A stretch of DNA of 64,000 nucleotides. Origin: Dermatemys mawii (lineage: Eukaryota > Chordata > Testudines > Dermatemydidae). Each line of letters starts with the position of its first letter. Position 1 is the first letter of the stretch. The position numbers and the translations under genes are program-made. The stretch is from NCBI GenBank assembly GCA_007922305.1, contig ML677364.1, forward strand, positions 19,244,538-19,308,537, read 5' to 3'. A model generated the notes under the pieces. It was not told where the DNA came from. It did not search any database and was given only the letters and a program-made list of their open reading frames with translations. Below are positions 32,811 to 43,765 of this stretch, in pieces.

Positions 32811-34830
32811 AAAATGAACAACGATGAAATAAAAAAAGGTCTACTTATCATGCAGCATTCAAATTTAAAGTTGTTGAATAAGCAGAAGCAAACAATAATT
32901 ACGCTGCTGCTCCTGAATTCTGTATCAATGAGAAGCAAGTAAAAGAATGGCGAAAAAATAAAACACCACTAAAAGACATACTAAGAAACAAGAAAAAATG
33001 TCCAAGGTGCGTTTCATTTCCTGAGCTGGAGAAAGATCTCAATCAGTGGGTGTTGAATGTTGACAAAATGAGTACATCGTCACTAGAACTGGAATTCGTC
33101 TACGTGCTCTGCAAATGTCAAAAGATGACAAATACAAGTCAGTAAAGCCCTCCGTGTTTGTCACATCAGCGGGTTGGTGTACTTGCTTCATGAACCATCA
33201 TGGTCTCTGTCTTCTTCAATGAACAAAGGTAGCGCAAAAGCTGCCGAGAGATCTGGAAGAAAAAAAATTGAATCTTTCCAAAGGTTTATTATAGAATATC
33301 AAAAGGAATGTGCATTTGAGCTGTTACAAATAGGAAATATGGGCAAAACATCGATGATATTCAATCTCCTGAGCAATAGAATGGTAACCGGCGTTGGTGA
33401 AAAGACAATGTTAATTAAAAGCACTGGCCATGGAAAAAATCCATTTTACGGTGGTTTTATTGTGTTTGGCAAATGGATCAAAGCTCCCTCTGGTCGTTAT
33501 TGCTAAAAGAAAAAACTTGCCTAAAAACATGAAATTTCCTGCTGGTGTCATCTGTGACAAAGCTCCAAGTTTGTACTTGCGGGTCCTGCGCTTCCTGGCA
33601 GACTTAAGGGCCTCAGAAACTCATCTAGGCCCCAGAGTGACCTGCCTTTCTCAGTATAATTGGCAAGAGTCATCGCCTAGTGAGTTACCTTCATCACAGG
33701 CCAGCATGGAAGGTGTAAGAAGTGGGGAGCCCAGGCCCGCCCTCTGCTCTGGGCTCCAGCCCAGGGACCCTAATAGTATCAGCTAAGATGGCTGAACTTT
33801 TATCCTCAAAACACAATACAATTCCCTGGGCTACTTCCCCACAGCAGTCCCTGCTTCTTCAAACTCCACTTCACCGTTACCTCAGGGCCTCCTTCCTTCT
33901 GGATGATATGTTGTCCACCACTTGGTCTCACCAACAGCACAACCTCCTTCCACAGCTCCTGACACCCACAGCCCACCTGACTAACTGGGAGGTTTTTATC
34001 TGGTTTCAGCCAGTCCCTGACTGGCTTCAGGTGTCCCAATTAGGCTAGCTGTTTCTACTCCTTTCTAGAAGGTTCTTAATTGGCCCCAGGTGTCTTGATT
34101 GGCCTGGAGTAGCCTTTGTTTGGCTATCCAGGGAACAGGGACCTGCACATCCTGAGACTAATATACCTGCCTTCCAGCACTCTCCTATATCCTTCTGGTC
34201 TGACTCCGTCACACATCATACGTGCACACGAAAAGGGATGGATGGATGAAAGTGGAACTATTGAATGGCTGGGAAAGGTGTGGAATAAGAGACCAGGAGC
34301 ACTTTTCAAGAAATCTGCTATGCTCTTTTGGCACATGTTTAGGGCACACAAGATGGATGAGATGAAAAATGTGGCCAAAAATATGAAAACTACTTTGGCT
34401 ATAATACCTGGAGGCTTAACTTCAGTTCTGCAGCCACTTGACGTCTGCCTGAACAAACCCTTTAAAGACAGACTATGCAAAATGTGGTCTGAATGGATGT
34501 GCTCAGGCATGGCAAAGTTAACAAAAGGCGGGAATCTTATGAAGCCCGAAATCAATTTGGTCACCCAGTGGATGGACACATGGATGTCCATTACCTCGGA
34601 AATGATAGAAAAAACAGTTAGGAGATGCTGTATCAGCAATGCACTCGATGGGTCAGAAGATGATGCCATATTTGATGATGACACAAGAGGCTGATGATGA
34701 GAAGGAGTCTGAGTCTGAAGATGACACTACCGACATCTATGATGATAATGCAGGTGCATCTGTGACTGAAGCTGAGTTTAATGAACTGTTTGATGAATCT
34801 GAGACTGATTCAGATTTTGAAGGATTTTAA
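32811..34830 (+). pseudogene. Inactive pogo transposase, interrupted by an LTR
   Basis: A pogo-superfamily transposase normally has an N-terminal HTH pair and a DDD catalytic core. The N-terminal part (32811-33235) survives only in pieces. The core runs 33236-33552 and 34214-34694. The first catalytic motif, normally asparagine-x-aspartate-glutamate-threonine, reads NMGKT: the Asp codon at 33342 is Gly. At the second site, normally tryptophan-aspartate in front of MFRAH, the codon at 34332 is His. The third Asp, in LQPLD, is intact at 34440. A +1 frameshift near 34690 separates the core from an acidic tail (34694-34830) rich in Asp, Glu and Ser. Reading rejoins cleanly across the LTR once one copy of its 4-bp target repeat is ignored. 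Two lost catalytic residues, several frame breaks and the LTR make it non-functional. Confidence 0.8.
33553..34213 (+). mobile_element. Solo LTR, 661 bp, inside the pogo transposase, 4-bp TSD
   Basis: It begins TGTGACAAAGCTCC and ends GACTCCGTCACA (TG...CA), with an exact 4-bp duplication CATC at 33549-33552 and 34214-34217. The interior blocks (CCTGGGCTACTTCCCCACAG, ATTGGCCCCAGGTGTCTTGA) belong to an LTR family I know from turtles. There is no internal coding region. The frames at 33430-34048 lie largely within the LTR and are chance. Confidence 0.85.
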
Positions 34831-35023
34831 GACTTTTTAAAGTCTCATATTGTTCTTAGGTACTTGTTTTAAATATCCATTGACTGATTTTAAATATTGA
34901 CTGTAATTTTGAAGGTAAATACATATTTTTTCAGTTATTATAACAGGTTTTTTGTTCGATTACATTAAAATAATTCTAGCAAAACTTTTGAGTGTTTCTT
35001 GTGATGCCAGCTTTTAAAATATA

Positions 35024-35205
35024 GCAGCTCCCAGTGACCGCAGTTTGCCATTCACTTCCGGCAGCTCCCATTGGCTAGGAACAGCAAACCGTGACCACTG
35101 GGAGCTGAGGAACTCTGTGCCTGCAGACACTTCAAGTGAACAAAACGTCCCAAAATGCCAGCAGGTTACCCTGATGGTCCGGGAGCCAAAGTTTGCCAAC
35201 CCCTG
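35024..35205. mobile_element. Second truncated hAT foldback inside the pogo element
   Basis: Right end GCCAAAGTTTGCCAACCCCTG type, preceded by the AACAAAACGTCCC block of this family. The left end is missing, so no target duplication can be shown. Confidence 0.55.
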
Positions 35206-37449
35206 AAATGTAGAGTTGGCTTATGAATGGGTCATACAGTTTTTGCTATTTTTATCTATCCATTTTTGGGGGGTCAGCTTATAAGTGAATGGACTAATGA
35301 AGGGTATATACCGTAGTAATACCAGGTTATAGAATATATTGGAAGGACAGAATAGATCATGTGGTGCGGGAATAGCACTTTATGTGAAAGAAAGTGTAGC
35401 GTCAAATGAAGTAAAAATCTTAAATGAACCACACTGTACCACAGAATCTCTGTGGGTAATAATTCCGTGCTTGAATAATACGTATATAGCAGTGGAGATA
35501 TACGACCAACCCACCTGTCCAGGATGGTGAAAGTGACTGTGAAATGCTCAGAGAGATTTGAGAGGCTTTAAAAATAAAAAACCCTCAATAATAATAGGGG
35601 ATTTCAGCTATCCCCGTATTGACTGGGTACATGTCACCTCAGGACAGGATGCGGACGTAAAGTTTCTTGACACCTTAAATGACTGCTTCTTGGAGCAGCT
35701 AGTCCTGGAACACACCAGAGGAGAGGCAATTCTTGATTTAGTCCTAAGGGGAGCACAGGATCTGGTCCAAGAGGTAAATATAGCTGAACCACTTGGTAAT
35801 AGTGACCATAACATAGTAAAAATTTACATCCCTATGTGTGTGTGGAGGGAGGTTTTGGAACAAATTGATAAATTAAACAGTAATATGCCACCAGGACCAG
35901 ATGGCATTCACTATCATTTACATCAGCTTTTGTACCAGATGACTGGAGGATGTGACACCAATTTAAAAAAATGCCCAGAGATGATCCCAGCAATTACAGG
36001 CCAGTAAACCTGACTTCAGTACTGGACAAATTGGTTGAAACTACAGTAAAGAACAGAAATATCAGACCCATAGATGAGCATGATTTCTTGAGGAAGAGTG
36101 AGCATGGTTTTTGTAAAGGGAAATCATGCTTCACCAGTCTACTAGATTTCTTTTTTCATGGAGTCAGCAAGCATGATCCTGTGGTTATGGTGTACTTAGA
36201 TTTTTCAGATGGCGTTTGAAAAGATAGTTCACCAAATTCTCTTAAGCAAAGTAAATAGTCATGGGATAAAAGACAAGGTCCTCTCCTGAATCAGTAACTG
36301 GTTAAAAGATAGGAAACAAAGAGTAAGAATAAATTATTAGTTTTCAGAATGGAAAGAGTTAAATAGTGGTGTCCCCCAGGGGTCTGTATTGAGACATATT
36401 CAACATATTCATAAATGATCTGGAAAAAGGGATTAAACAGTGAGGTGGCAAATTTTCAGATAATACAAAACTACCCAAGATAGTTAAGTCCCAAGCAGAC
36501 TAGGAAGAGTTACAAAGGGATCTCACAAAGCTTAGTGACTGGGCAACAAAATGGCAGATGAAATTGAATGTTGATAAATGCAAAGTAACAAAATTATGGG
36601 GTCTAAATTAACTGTTACCACTCAAGAAAGGTCTTGGAGTCATTGTGAATAGGTCTCTGAAAACATCCACTCAATGTGCAACGGCAGTCAAAAAAGCTAA
36701 CAGAATGTTAGGTTGGGAACTATAAGAAAAGGCATAGATAATAAGATAGAAAATATGATATTGCCTCTATATAAATCCATGGTATGCCCACATCTTGAAT
36801 ACCATATGCAGATCTGGTTGCCCAATCTCAAAAAAGAAATATTGGAATGGGAAAAGGTATAGAAAAGGGGAACAAAAATGATTAGGGGTATGGAACAGCT
36901 TCCATATGAGGAGAGATTAAAAAGATCTGGATTTTTCAGCTTGGAAAATAGATGCTTAAGGGGGGATATGATAGAGGTCTATAAAATCATGACTGGGGTG
37001 GAGAAGGTAAATAAGGAAATGTTATGTACTCTTTCTTATAACACAAGATCTAGGGGCTCACCAAATTAAATTAATAGGCCGCAGGTTTAAAATAATCAAA
37101 AGGAAGTCTTTCTTCATGTAACACACAATGAACCTGTGGAACGCTTTGCCAGAGTGTGTTGTAAAGGCCAAAATTGTAACAGGGTTCAAAAAAAATTAGA
37201 GAGGTTCCCTGAGGTTAGGTCTATCAGTGGCTATTAGCCAGAATGGGCAGGGATGCAAAACCATGCTCTGAAGTGTCACTAGCCTGCCTCTATTTGCCAG
37301 ATGCTGAGAACAGGCAACAGAGAATGGATCACTTGATTGATGACCTGTTCTGTTCATACCCTCTGAAGCACCTGGCACTTGCCACTGTCAGAAGACAGGA
37401 TACTTGGCTAGATGAACCATTGGTCTGACCCAGTATGGCCATTCTTATG

Positions 37450-38245
37450 CAGCTAGTCTATAGCACCATGTCCACTTATGGCAATGTATATCTTTAATAT
37501 TAAACTTTCTAAATTTATATTAATGGTGGTGCACTGTTGACATTCAGCCCCTTATGATATTTCAGATTTTATTTACTGTCTCTATGTCCCTTTACCTTTT
37601 GTTCATCCTTTCCCTTCTTAAATTCTGATTTATTTATCTTTTGTCTTGGATATCTCTTCTTCCACTCATTTTCCCATTCTTACTTTCTATGTTGCTTCTA
37701 TGATTAATAATCATTGTAAGTGAAAGCATTTATTCCTGTCTGATCCTCAGGTGTGCTTTTCACACTGCAATTTTAATGCAAAGTCTGTTTAAGAGCTGAG
37801 CTAACTATCTCTCCCAGGGATACAGGAAAGATGACTTTTCATTGTTCTCCTCAGCACTGGGAACAGTGGCCCAGCTAATGGTCCATAACAGCTATTACCA
37901 TGGAATGAACAATGCATACAGTACAAGCAATTTGAATAATACTGCAGTTACTGAAGAGTGAATTCCATCTTTAAAGCTCTAAAGCTCAGGTATTACATAA
38001 AATACAATCATATGCCATTATAATAATATATCAATGAAGTGGTTTGGCTTTTGGGGGGTGCAGACAGTTGGAGTAGGGAAGATGTACATTTGTCCACCTC
38101 AAGCATCCTGCAACCTAATAAGAAATATTAAAACATAGTTCCCTGCCCTATCACCTTACACCATATATAATGCCACTGAATACCTGTACTAGAAAGAAAA
38201 CCACCAATGTAAATAGGGTTTATATATATAACTGTGTGTGTATGT
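37450..38245 (+). other. ATP10A intron 1, fourth part
   Basis: Nothing recognised apart from a short TA and GT microsatellite at about 38220-38240. Confidence 0.5.
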
Positions 38246-39064
38246 TCAGGGGTGGTGGTTATGGTTGTTGTGAGTATTTTCGAGGGGAAGGTGATTAAGC
38301 TTCAAGCCCTTGCTGCATTCATATATCAAAAAGAAAGATTTAAAAACTGCAATAATCATTTTGATCATTTCAGTTCTTATAAGAGCACCAGTTAGAACTT
38401 CCTCAGATAAAAATGCTCTCAAAGTCAGTGGGAGTTCTGGCAAAACAGGGTCTGCAGTATTTGTCCCTAAGCACAAAGGGACACAGGGACCTTCAACCTT
38501 TCTGTTCCAGTGCTTGCCAGAAATTTTCAAAGTATTCTCAATCTTGAAAGAATGTTTAGAATTAAAAGCCCAGTTTCTAAAGTTTTTGTCTGTAAGTTTA
38601 TTTTCAGTAGTGTTTAGTTTGTCTTTAAGGATTTTTATATCTTTACTCAGTTCTGAGATAACTAAACTGTGTCTCTGCTCCATTGCTCCTAACTTGGAAA
38701 CTTTCCCTTCTCTATCTGGCAGTCTTGGGCTCAAGTTGTTTGAACTTTGTGTTTTATCACTGTTTTACAGCAAGCCCAGTCTTTTAATCATAACAACTGC
38801 TCCTTGGGCTGTCTTGTCTGACAGCTTTTGGAATATCTTTATTGCTTTCCAAATTCAACTTAAAAAAATGTCTTTGAAGATAGTGCCACGCCCTTGCAAA
38901 AAGAGTTTTGACTGAGGAAAATTGTGCTGTGTTGTTAGCCTTTTACCATAAGGGAAAAAGCTTAATTGTGTAAAAACTTTTTCTGATCCTATTGCTGATC
39001 CCTTATGCCCTATAATATGAGGACATTTTACTTCCTGTAATTCCCATGTACCTTCCTTAAACAT
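38246..39064 (-). pseudogene. Unidentified decayed coding remnant with coiled-coil segment
   Basis: One minus-strand frame stays readable for about 273 codons, 39064 down to 38246, with only two internal stops (a TGA at about 38855 and a TAA near 38765). A charged heptad-like stretch of roughly 45 residues in the middle (38690-38560; Glu, Lys, Leu, Ile) predicts a coiled coil. The opposite strand also has a 201-codon frame, but its composition is that of an antisense frame. I do not recognise a family. An LTR-element or LINE ORF1 origin is possible. No exon context or splice signals support a host gene. Confidence 0.35.
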
Positions 39065-40687
39065 AGATGTTGTTTAACATCTGTAGGCAGTGTCTTCTCA
39101 TATAAATATCTAATTCCTTTGTGGTCTAGTTAAGCAATTTACTCCAATAATATCCTGCAGCAATTAGTTGAACAGAATAATATACAACATAAACTTTTAA
39201 TTCAATTTAAATGCATATGGGATAGGATAAAAAAAATTTCCTTATAATATACCTTCCCTATAGTATAAATTATATTGTATACCTCTACCATATTTTATTT
39301 ATTTAGTGAAATCTCTGTGCAATGAGAAATAGAAATAAATATGGTCCAAGGCCCAAAAGGCCTATATAAATATTATACACTTATTCTTACTACATAGCCC
39401 TAAAGTTGGTCAAATGATAGGCAAAATCGTAAATACATTTTTTAAAACTGCAACTTCCCAATGAACTGATTTCTTGAGTATCAATTTTTAGAACTTCAGT
39501 AATGACTCTAGATCATCCTCAGTTTGTAAAGGGCTAGTCATAGAAATCCACTAATGTTGACAGGAGTAATATAGCTAAATCTGACTGACTTCCCAGGGGT
39601 TATTCCAGTTTTACCCTAATGAAACTAATGTTAAAATGTGGTCATCTGTGCTGGCACAATGTTTTCTTAGCAATTTTGGATGACAAAAAAAATAATCAGA
39701 ATAAATAGAACATTTGTGCAAATGTTTATTTTTTTAAAAATGTGACCTTTATAAGACACTGATGCGACTTACCATATCAGTGCTTGTAAAAGTACCACTT
39801 TATTCATGTTTGTAATAAAGCAGCAAAAAATGCTATTTTAAGTTTTAAAAGTTCAAAAGATGCCAATGTAAACAAGTGAACCTGAATGTTGCATAAATTG
39901 TTCTGCATATCTGTCCTCTAAATCCACTTCTATGAAGAATTTAAACAAACTGAAGAAAAAGCATCTGCTAAACTCCTGTACAGCAACAAAGCTGCTCACA
40001 CCAGCTTTCAGAATCATACAGAAGAGTAATCATTAGGCACAAAGCTTGATAGCTTAGCAGCTTGATGTGTACAGTTTAAATTTCTGGAGTGAAATTCTGG
40101 CCCCATGGAAGTCCATGGCAAATCTCCCATGGACATCAATCAAGCCAGACGTAATTTCTGGATTTTTAAAATAATATACTCTTTAGCCATGGATACCTAT
40201 AGTTGTACACTATGGTACGTTCATTATCCAATATATTAATTAAAGCAAATGTTAATGTCCTACTTATAGGCAACTATGTAACATTTGTAAATATGAATGC
40301 TGGATAAATGTTCCTTGGGTAAAAAAATGTAGTTACAGTTTTAAGTTCAAAGGGAAAAATTCTTACTAGAAAAATATGGTTTCAAGAACCATAAATAACT
40401 GAAAGGCAGAAGGTTCAAAATTACAGTAAATATGATGAAAATGCAACATTAAAGTGCATCCAAAGAACATTAATTTAAGCATTATTGCCCTCTTTACCCT
40501 TAATGAAAGGTAGGTGCATGTTTATCAAGTATGAAAACTACTCAGCTCGTTAGTCCCCAGAAACCCAGATGACTGTGAACCTTATTTTATTCTATGAGGT
40601 GCCCACAGAAAACTAATCTCAGACCCTCTCATCATCTAAATCCCCACTCATTTTGACATTTCCTCTATATATGCAGATATCTTAAAA
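39065..40687 (+). other. ATP10A intron 1, fifth part
   Basis: Very AT-rich DNA without a gene. A foldback repeat lies at 40088-40160 (GAAATTCTGGCCCCATGGAA ... GGACATCAATCAAGCCAGAC). Confidence 0.5.
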
Positions 40688-41429
40688 CAGGAATAGGCAA
40701 AATTTTTGGCCCGAGGGCCACATCGGGGTTCAAAATTGTATGGAGGGCTGGGTAGGGAAGGTTGTGACTCTCCAAACAGCCTGACCCTGCTCCGTATCTG
40801 ACCCCCTCCCACTTCCTGCCCCCTGACTGCCCTGCTTAGAATGCCCGACCCATCAAACCCCTCTGCTCCTTGTCCCCTGACTGCCCGCCCCAGAGACCCA
40901 CCAGCCCCCCGGGACTCCACCCTCTATGTAAGCCCCCTGCTCCTTGTCCCTTGACTGCCCCCTCCAGAGACCCCTGCCCCTAACCAGCCCCGGGACCCCA
41001 CCCCCTATTGAACTCCCCCCTATCCAACTCCTCCCTCTCCCCTGACTGCCCCAACCCCTATCCACACCCCTGCTCCCTGACAGAGCCCTTGGACTCCCAC
41101 GTACCCCATCCAACTCCCAGCCCACAACCTCTGCCCCATCCAACCACCCCCTGATTCCTATCCCCTGACTGCCCCCCGGGTCTCTATGCCCCTTATCCAA
41201 CCCCATGGCCCCCTTACCACGCCGCTCACAGCAATGGCTGGAGCCAGACACGCTGCCACACAGCCCCACCCCACAGAGCACTGCCCATGCGGCGGCGTCG
41301 CTGTGGAGGGACAGCAGGGGATGGGCCAGGGGGGAGCCTCCCTGGTGAGCTCAGGGGCTGGACAGAGCCTCCCTAGTGAGCTCAGAGGCCGGACAGATGT
41401 GGCCCATGGGCCGTAGTTTGGCCACTCCG
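40688..41429. mobile_element. GC-rich hAT element, 742 bp
   Basis: Left end CAGGAATAGGCAAAATTTTT and right end GTAGTTTGGCCACTCCG pair as inverted repeats; the right end has lost one base of the usual CCTG. The flanks TCTTAAAA (40680-40687) and TCTTAAAC (41430-41437) match at 7 of 8. It is the same family as 48539-49301, in opposite orientation. The C-rich interior (CCCCTGACTGCCC-type repeats) creates open frames of up to 142 codons on the minus strand, which are not genes. Confidence 0.8.
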
Positions 41430-41437
41430 TCTTAAAC

Positions 41438-42957
41438 CCTGCCCATAGTGATTTACACAGCAGGCTATATTCCTAACCACAAAGGAACAAAATATTTAAG
41501 ATGTCTGCCATTGTAGGCTTCCAAACACTGTCAGTAGTAAAGGGTAATATGACTGTACATTTTTCTATGTCTGGAGGAGGGTGAAATGGGAGCCGGTTTA
41601 GGATTTTAAAAGGCATATGAAACTTAATAATACCTTTATGGATTTCTGCTTTATCCAAAGAGCACATTATGCTTTGTGCAAACATCACTAATTTAGTCTT
41701 GAAACACACTAATGTGTTAGAAAAATATGTGGAAGAGGAAATTAAGACACAGAAGGATTAAGGGGCTAAAGTAGGAAATCTGTGGGAAAAGCCAGGAACT
41801 GAATCCAGGGTATAGCCATAAGACCATTTTCTTCTCCCCCGTGGCAAGGTGATGGTGTAGCTGCCTTGTCAAAGGCAGGTAAATTGATGGCTAGCTATGG
41901 TGAAGCAGGTGGCACATTGTACACTGAGCATGATGGTTGTAGACAGGGTGGGAGGAATTTACCCAGACTGTAAATGTTCAAGATGTTTGGCATGCAATAA
42001 AGGGTCTGTATTCCAAAAAGCATCCCAGTAGACAACTTTGTACCAGTTATGGAGAATGAATCAGTACAAATGCAGGAGTCAGGTACCTTCTTCACAGAAC
42101 TCAGAGAGATCATGGCCAAATGATGCATAGTACAATCACAGTGTTGCTCCAAACTGAACACCAGCCTCTCAGAGCATAGGCTGTATAATGCCTCTGGCAT
42201 AACTATGTGTTGTAGGGTAATTCACTCTCTCAGGCACAAAGCCAAGATGATAGAGCAATAAGGTTGCAGTCTGAGGTGACACTAACTTAATTGAAACCAC
42301 TGGGCAAAAGGAACAGTGGCAACCTTTATGGATTTATAGACTTCACTCTGTTTCCTTTCATTTATGGATATTAAAGGAACACTTGAGTAATTTTTAATAG
42401 AGTTTTTTAAATGCTTTCCATTGTATGTAGTAATCTTAGACGCCTGCAAGTAAATATTTTTCTCCTAGCAGTGTTGTCCTTTACATTTGGCAAGCATTTT
42501 GTTTTTTTGTGGGAGGGGTTCTGCAGCAATTTGAATGGAGCTAAAATAAGCTACACTGCCAACACCTTACAAATACAAACATACACACGGACTTACAAGC
42601 ATCTTCTCTTGGCAGAACAACTTTATTTCCACAAGCATTATTTTTTTCCCCAGCACATTTTCAGAAATGGTGGTTCTTAGCAGCTAGTGAGGACAAAATA
42701 TTGTTATTTCAAGCTTGATGGCTTTTTAGTTATTACTTTATATGTCAGTAATGGGAGAGGCAGTTTAAAAAATTGATAACTTGAAGGATTTCTCAAAGGA
42801 GGACAATTTTAAGGTAGAAAACATTTCAGGGCAAAAACTGATACTGTTACTTTTTAAACTAGCAGATGGTCACATGGAAAAGGAGTCATTTTTTTGGTAT
42901 AAGATGTGTCTGTGTTTCTGTCTTGAATATGGGGGAAGGGTAGCAACTTTTATTTAT
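41438..42957 (+). other. ATP10A intron 1, sixth part
   Basis: A minus-strand MIR-like fragment lies at about 41735-41830 (AAATTAAGACACAGAAGGATT, CCAGGAACTGAATCCAGGG). No coding signal was found. Confidence 0.5.
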
Positions 42958-43765
42958 CCAGTAGCATAAAATCCCTCCTTGGCAGATATACTGGATTGCC
43001 TTACCTGCAGAGGGTTAAACACTTCAGATAACCTAGTTGGTACCTGACCAGAAGCACCAATGAAGAAAGAAGATACTTTCAAATCTGGGGAGGAAAGATT
43101 TGGTTTTCTTGTTCTGTCTGGTGTTCTACATCCGGACAGAGGGAGAAGCCAAGCAAGTACAACATCTCCTGAAAATATAGCTGGAATAAACCATCTAAAA
43201 CCACAGGAACTGTGAGTAGGACAAGGAAATGCGTTAAGTTATCTTTTGATTTGGCTTGTGAATTTTCCTATGCTACAGAGGTAGTTTTATTCCTGCTTTT
43301 TTAATTTTGAAGGTGAGCCCAGAGGGGAATCCTCTGCGTTTTAAATCTTTTTATTACCCCATAAAGTTACCTTTCGTCCTGATTTTGGAGGAGTGATTCT
43401 TTGACTTTTTTCTTTATGACTAAAGTTCTTCTTTTAAGACCTTGACTGATTTCAGTGCCCTGAAGACAAAGGATTTGGTCTGTGCTCACATTGTTAAGGC
43501 AACTGGTTGGTATTTTATTCTCAAGCCTCCCCAGGAAAAGAGGTGAAAGGACTTGGGGGGAATATTTTGGGGGGATAAAGACTCCAAGTAACCCTTCCCT
43601 GAATTTTGTGTAAATCATTTGGTGGTGGCAGCAATACCGTCCAAGGAAAAGGAAAGGAATTTGTGCTTTGGGGAAGTTTTAACTTAACTGGTAGAAATAT
43701 AAGCTTGGGGGTCTTTCATGTGGGTCCCCACGTCTGTACCCCAGAGTTCAGAGGAAGCCCTGACA
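42958..43765 (+). mobile_element. Solo LTR, about 805 bp, diverged
   Basis: Same LTR family as 53549-54328, sharing ATAAGCTTGGGGGTCTTTC-type, GGGTCCCCACGTCTGTACCC and CAGAGTTCAGAGGAAG blocks and the terminal CCTGACA. The left TG terminus is degenerate and no target duplication is evident. Frames at 43367-43842 are chance. Confidence 0.7.

Larger units (their letters stand above)
32038..35313 (+). mobile_element. pogo-type DNA transposon inserted in CR1
   Basis: The element interrupts CR1 coding sequence precisely. CR1 resumes at 35316 after TA. Both ends carry a 'TTATAAG' terminal theme (CTCGTTTATAAGCCGA on the left; TCAGCTTATAAGTGAA and GGTATATACCG on the right). The extreme left terminus seems to lack a few bases. 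Near each end lies a fragment of a separate hAT foldback (32177-32363 and 35024-35205). A solo LTR lies inside the transposase. Confidence 0.8.
31585..37449 (+). pseudogene. CR1-type LINE, long but decayed, split by a pogo transposon
   Basis: Two halves, 31585-32035 and 35316-37449, are successive parts of one CR1-clade LINE. The 5' half and 35339-35530 carry the start of the endonuclease region, including the glycine-x-alanine-leucine-tyrosine-valine-lysine-glutamate block. 35558-35820 holds the rest (the GDF and SDH motifs at residues 18-20 and 82-84). 35880-36230 has the RT proline-glycine-proline-aspartate-glycine and tyrosine-leucine-aspartate-phenylalanine motifs. Sequence to 37430 gives the C-terminus, in several frames with many stops. 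The 3' end terminates near 37449 with a 'cagtatggccattcttatg' block. LINEs of this clade move by target-primed reverse transcription; this copy cannot. Confidence 0.8.

Noticed and set aside
34124..34684. 186-codon minus-strand frame
   Set aside because: Exact antisense of the pogo transposase core, which explains why it is open.
38310..38915. 201-codon plus-strand frame
   Set aside because: It overlaps the minus-strand coding remnant. Its Leu/Ser/Phe-rich composition is that of the antisense of a charged coiled coil.
40853..41281. 142-codon glycine-rich minus-strand frame
   Set aside because: Same reason: interior of the hAT element 40688-41429.
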